From positions 868,001 to 932,000 of the forward strand of contig NZ_JAJKFT010000010.1 in the NCBI RefSeq assembly GCF_020966755.1: a stretch of 64,000 nucleotides of DNA, written 5' to 3'. The DNA is from Blastopirellula sediminis (GTDB lineage: Bacteria > Planctomycetota > Planctomycetia > Pirellulales > Pirellulaceae). Shown here piece after piece: positions 62,026 to 64,000 of the stretch. The position numbers and the translations under genes were made by a program. The notes under the pieces are model-generated. The model had not been told where the DNA came from. It made no database searches and saw only the letters and a list, made by a program, of their open reading frames with translations. The stretch's first letter is position 1. Each line of letters opens with the position of its first letter.

Positions 62026-62703
62026 TTAGTCGCTGCCGCGGGTCGACGCCGCTTCTTCACCCGAATGAACCGGCATCAGCGGGACGTCAGCAACCAGTTC
62101 GCCCAACAGCCCGGTCGTTACGGCCAAATCAAACAGCCGGGACTTGGTCGAGATCTTGAGCTTGCGAAAGATGCTGGAGCGACGGAATTGCACCGTCCGC
62201 AGGCTCAGCTGGATCTGGTCGGCGATCTCCTGATTCGTTCGACCGGCGATCATCAGCCGCATCACATGCGACTCTTCCTTGGTCAAGTTCTTCAGCTTTC
62301 GCCGACCGGCGTCGCATTGCTCTTGCTTCTGCTGCCGAGAATAAGCGGCTCCAACGGCCGTCCGAATCGCGGCCAGCAGTTCTTCGCTGCGGCACGGCTT
62401 TTTCAACACGGTCGTCGCGCCCAAATGCATCGCCTGCACGACAAGCGAAACGTCGGCGACATCGGTCAGAAAGACCGCCTCTATCGAAACCGGCAAGGTG
62501 CGAACGTGTCGGAGCAGGCCGATGTGTTCAGCGTTTAGTTTTAGCAACAGGCAACCGCAGGACCCCGGTTGAAGGAGGCCGAGAAGTTGTTCGTTTCTTT
62601 GGATCGAGACGAGCGGCAGCGAGATCGATTCAACCAACCGTTGAAGCGAATCTATCACCGGCATCTCGTCGTCAACGAGGTAAAGCGATGGGACGTTCGT
62701 CAT
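62026..62703 (-). CDS. FixJ-type response regulator lacking the phospho-acceptor Asp
   Basis: 225 aa from the ATG at 62701-62703. The receiver keeps the acidic pair Asp11-Asp12 (LYLVDDEMPV), Thr80 and Lys102, but the position of the phosphorylated Asp is Lys55 (GCLLLKLNAEH). The LuxR-type helix-turn-helix is LTKEESHVMRLMIAGRTNQEIA and SLRTVQFRRSSIFRKLKI. It should bind DNA without normal phosphorylation. No kinase is adjacent; the NarL-type kinase at 9.7 kb is far away. Confidence 0.88.
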   Translation of the reverse strand: MTNVPSLYLVDDEMPVIDSLQRLVESISLPLVSIQRNEQLLGLLQPGSCGCLLLKLNAEHIGLLRHVRTLPVSIEAVFLTDVADVSLVVQAMHLGATTVLKKPCRSEELLAAIRTAVGAAYSRQQKQEQCDAGRRKLKNLTKEESHVMRLMIAGRTNQEIADQIQLSLRTVQFRRSSIFRKLKISTKSRLFDLAVTTGLLGELVADVPLMPVHSGEEAASTRGSD

Positions 62704-63366
62704 GGACTTCCAGCTACGGGCAAAATGTCTCACGCCGCGCAGTTCTCCTGCGCTGCCTTCTATGCCGATAGTGTGCTGCCCATAGCTTTGCCATCTCTAG
62801 CAACGCCGCATCATGCTTCGCTACGCAAAGAAACTTTGCGAGGTGGCTTCTGACGTCCTGCTATGCCAGAAACCGAAGTCGTGACGTGCTGATTGTAGAG
62901 ACGCGCGATTAATTGCGACAAGTGGAAGGTGTAATGAGACGTGTTATCGGAATGCACGACAACTATAGCATACGATTACATTGGGCAAAAACCTGAATTT
63001 CCGCACAATTCCATCCCTTACTGCGCAAACCCAGCCTTCAGGGGAGCGAGATCTGCCACAATCGCGCACGGGTTTGGCCATACGCCTTTTGCGGAAAAAC
63101 TACAAATGGACCGATTTCTCCACCGCTTTACGCGATCCCAAGTAAGTCGGATCAATTCCCCCTGCTTCTTTTTCGGCTTGCACTTCTACAGCCGTGAAGT
63201 CCAGCTTGCTCATGCACAATGCTACCAATTGTCACGCATCAAGGATGCGTTAACTAATCAACTCGGAAACCTCATCCATTGTTTCAAATTTGTTCCCCAA
63301 AAGCTCTGGACCACGAAGTTACTTTGCGAACAAATAAGCGGCGTATCAACGATAGAAAATGCGCGC
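62704..63366. other. 663-base lower-GC region without a firm gene
   Basis: The right part should be the promoter region of the regulator gene. A 37-codon frame on the minus strand (63100-63213, starting MSKLDFTAVEVQAEKE) has no Shine-Dalgarno; it could be a small gene but is not called. The 166-codon plus-strand frame from 62941 lacks coding character and overruns the ilvB terminator. No repeat arm found. Confidence 0.6.
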
Positions 63367-63397
63367 AAAAAAAGCTGGTCCCTGCGGACCAGCTTTT
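63367..63397 (-). terminator. Rho-independent terminator of ilvB
   Basis: Stem GCTGGTCC / GGACCAGC with a CTGC loop; on the minus strand a run of seven T follows. It sits 34 bases past the ilvB stop. Confidence 0.93.
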
Positions 63398-63430
63398 CAC
63401 GTTGTCGTTCGATTGCAGCGGAATGCCCGC

Positions 63431-64000
63431 TTACTCTTTGATGATGTCGTTGACCGTCATGCCCGACGGAATCATCGGCAACACTTGTTCCTGATACGGA
63501 ACCTGCACGTCCAGGACGTACGGGCCATCGTAGTTGATCATCTCTTCGAGCGCCGCTCGCAAATCGGCTTTGCGGCTGACGGTGGCGCCGCCGCAACCAA
63601 AGCCCTTGGCGATCTTCACGAAGTCGGGGTAACGTTCGGCCGCGTAACGCTCCGAGCCGTCGCCGGTCGCTTCCGGATGATCGACCGGACCGAGGTAGGT
63701 GTGAGCGCGGTTGCCGGCCATGAAGCGATCTTCCCACTGCACCACCATGCCAAGGTGCTGATTGTTGAGCAGCATCACTTTGACCGGCAGCTTTTCGCAG
63801 TAGCAGGTCGCCAGCTCTTGGATGTTCATCGTGAAGCTGCCGTCCCCTTCGATGTCGATGCAGAGGGCGTTCGGGAAAGCCGCTTGAGCTCCCATCGCCG
63901 CCGGCAGGCCGAAGCCCATCGTGCCGAGACCGCTGCTGCTGAGCCACGTGCGAGGCTTGGTGAACTTGTAGAACTGCGCGGCCCACATCTGGTGCTGACC
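63431..64000 (-). CDS. ilvB: Acetolactate synthase large subunit, C-terminal part, cut by window edge
   Basis: The last 189 codons. The TPP-binding domain reads [20 protein letters not shown], then [19 protein letters not shown], and [19 protein letters not shown], which holds the GDGS...NN motif; the end is [17 protein letters not shown] joins two pyruvates (or pyruvate and 2-ketobutyrate) in Val/Leu/Ile synthesis. Whether an ilvN regulatory subunit is next to it cannot be seen; ilvB is the last gene of its transcript. Confidence 0.94.
   Translation of the reverse strand, partial: GQHQMWAAQFYKFTKPRTWLSSSGLGTMGFGLPAAMGAQAAFPNALCIDIEGDGSFTMNIQELATCYCEKLPVKVMLLNNQHLGMVVQWEDRFMAGNRAHTYLGPVDHPEATGDGSERYAAERYPDFVKIAKGFGCGGATVSRKADLRAALEEMINYDGPYVLDVQVPYQEQVLPMIPSGMTVNDIIKE

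Noticed and set aside
62941-63441. 166-codon plus-strand frame
   Set aside because: Composition is not that of a protein and it runs through the ilvB terminator and coding end.
1-64000. tRNA, rRNA, CRISPR array, phage or conjugation genes
   Set aside because: None was seen on reading; no clover-leaf arms, no spaced direct repeats and no integrase or cas motifs.

Overview
The window reads as ordinary chromosome from a planctomycete, most likely Pirellulaceae (Blastopirellula, Bremerella or Rhodopirellula type). The case rests on three DUF1559 genes with prepilin-type N-termini, each followed by a small lipoprotein gene; a planctomycete-type cytochrome c gene; a sulfatase; an ECF sigma factor overlapping a Ser/Thr kinase gene; several large secreted proteins of unknown function; and frequent use of GTG and TTG starts. 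The family assignments come from motifs I recognise, not from a search. I saw no tRNA, rRNA, CRISPR array, transposase or phage gene.

Layout. 1-9.6 kb: start of an enolase-superfamily dehydratase, a sirtuin, then a leftward run (fba, two tandem signal peptidase I genes, lptB, a small membrane protein), two lipoproteins and a SYLF protein. 9.7-13.7 kb: a three-PAS histidine kinase, a Gly/Tyr-rich secreted protein, a secreted metallopeptidase-like protein and a lipoprotein. 13.8-21.9 kb: two leftward DUF1559 units (one also carrying a PqaA-type hydrolase), a DoxX-like protein and glyA. 22-31.3 kb: sulfatase, secreted proteins, cytochrome/DUF2231 protein, an HExxH protein, and a rightward trio of transglutaminase, esterase and CBM9-like genes. 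31.3-35.2 kb: an orphan amino-methyltransferase tightly coupled to argS, and a lipoate-ligase-like gene. 35.5-38.9 kb: ECF sigma, kinase with a zinc-finger head, and an exported Pro-rich protein. 39-42 kb: rpe, a phosphoglycerate-mutase-fold protein lacking its catalytic histidines, and accD. 42-54.4 kb: HEAT/DMP19 lipoprotein, tandem membrane paralogues, a 2-hydroxyacid dehydrogenase, a DUF1570 protein, a parvulin isomerase, a Na+/solute symporter with a cupin, and a third DUF1559/lipoprotein pair. 54.8-64 kb: a broken lipoprotein gene, two glycoside-hydrolase-like proteins, Dps, a sugar isomerase, a degenerate response regulator and the C-terminal part of ilvB.

The most distinctive non-coding feature is a set of intergenic inverted repeats in at least three unrelated sequence families, with arms of about 20-32 bases flanking 80-140 base interiors. 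Each full copy lies just downstream of a gene stop. Two copies of one family share their interior sequence, so these are discrete mobile or selfish elements rather than simple terminators. Other points for follow-up are a compact leftward unit at 17.07-17.24 kb (strong Shine-Dalgarno, 13-codon ORF, hairpin, strong terminator) upstream of a DUF1559 gene, and two signalling or metabolic proteins that have lost their phospho-acceptor residues.
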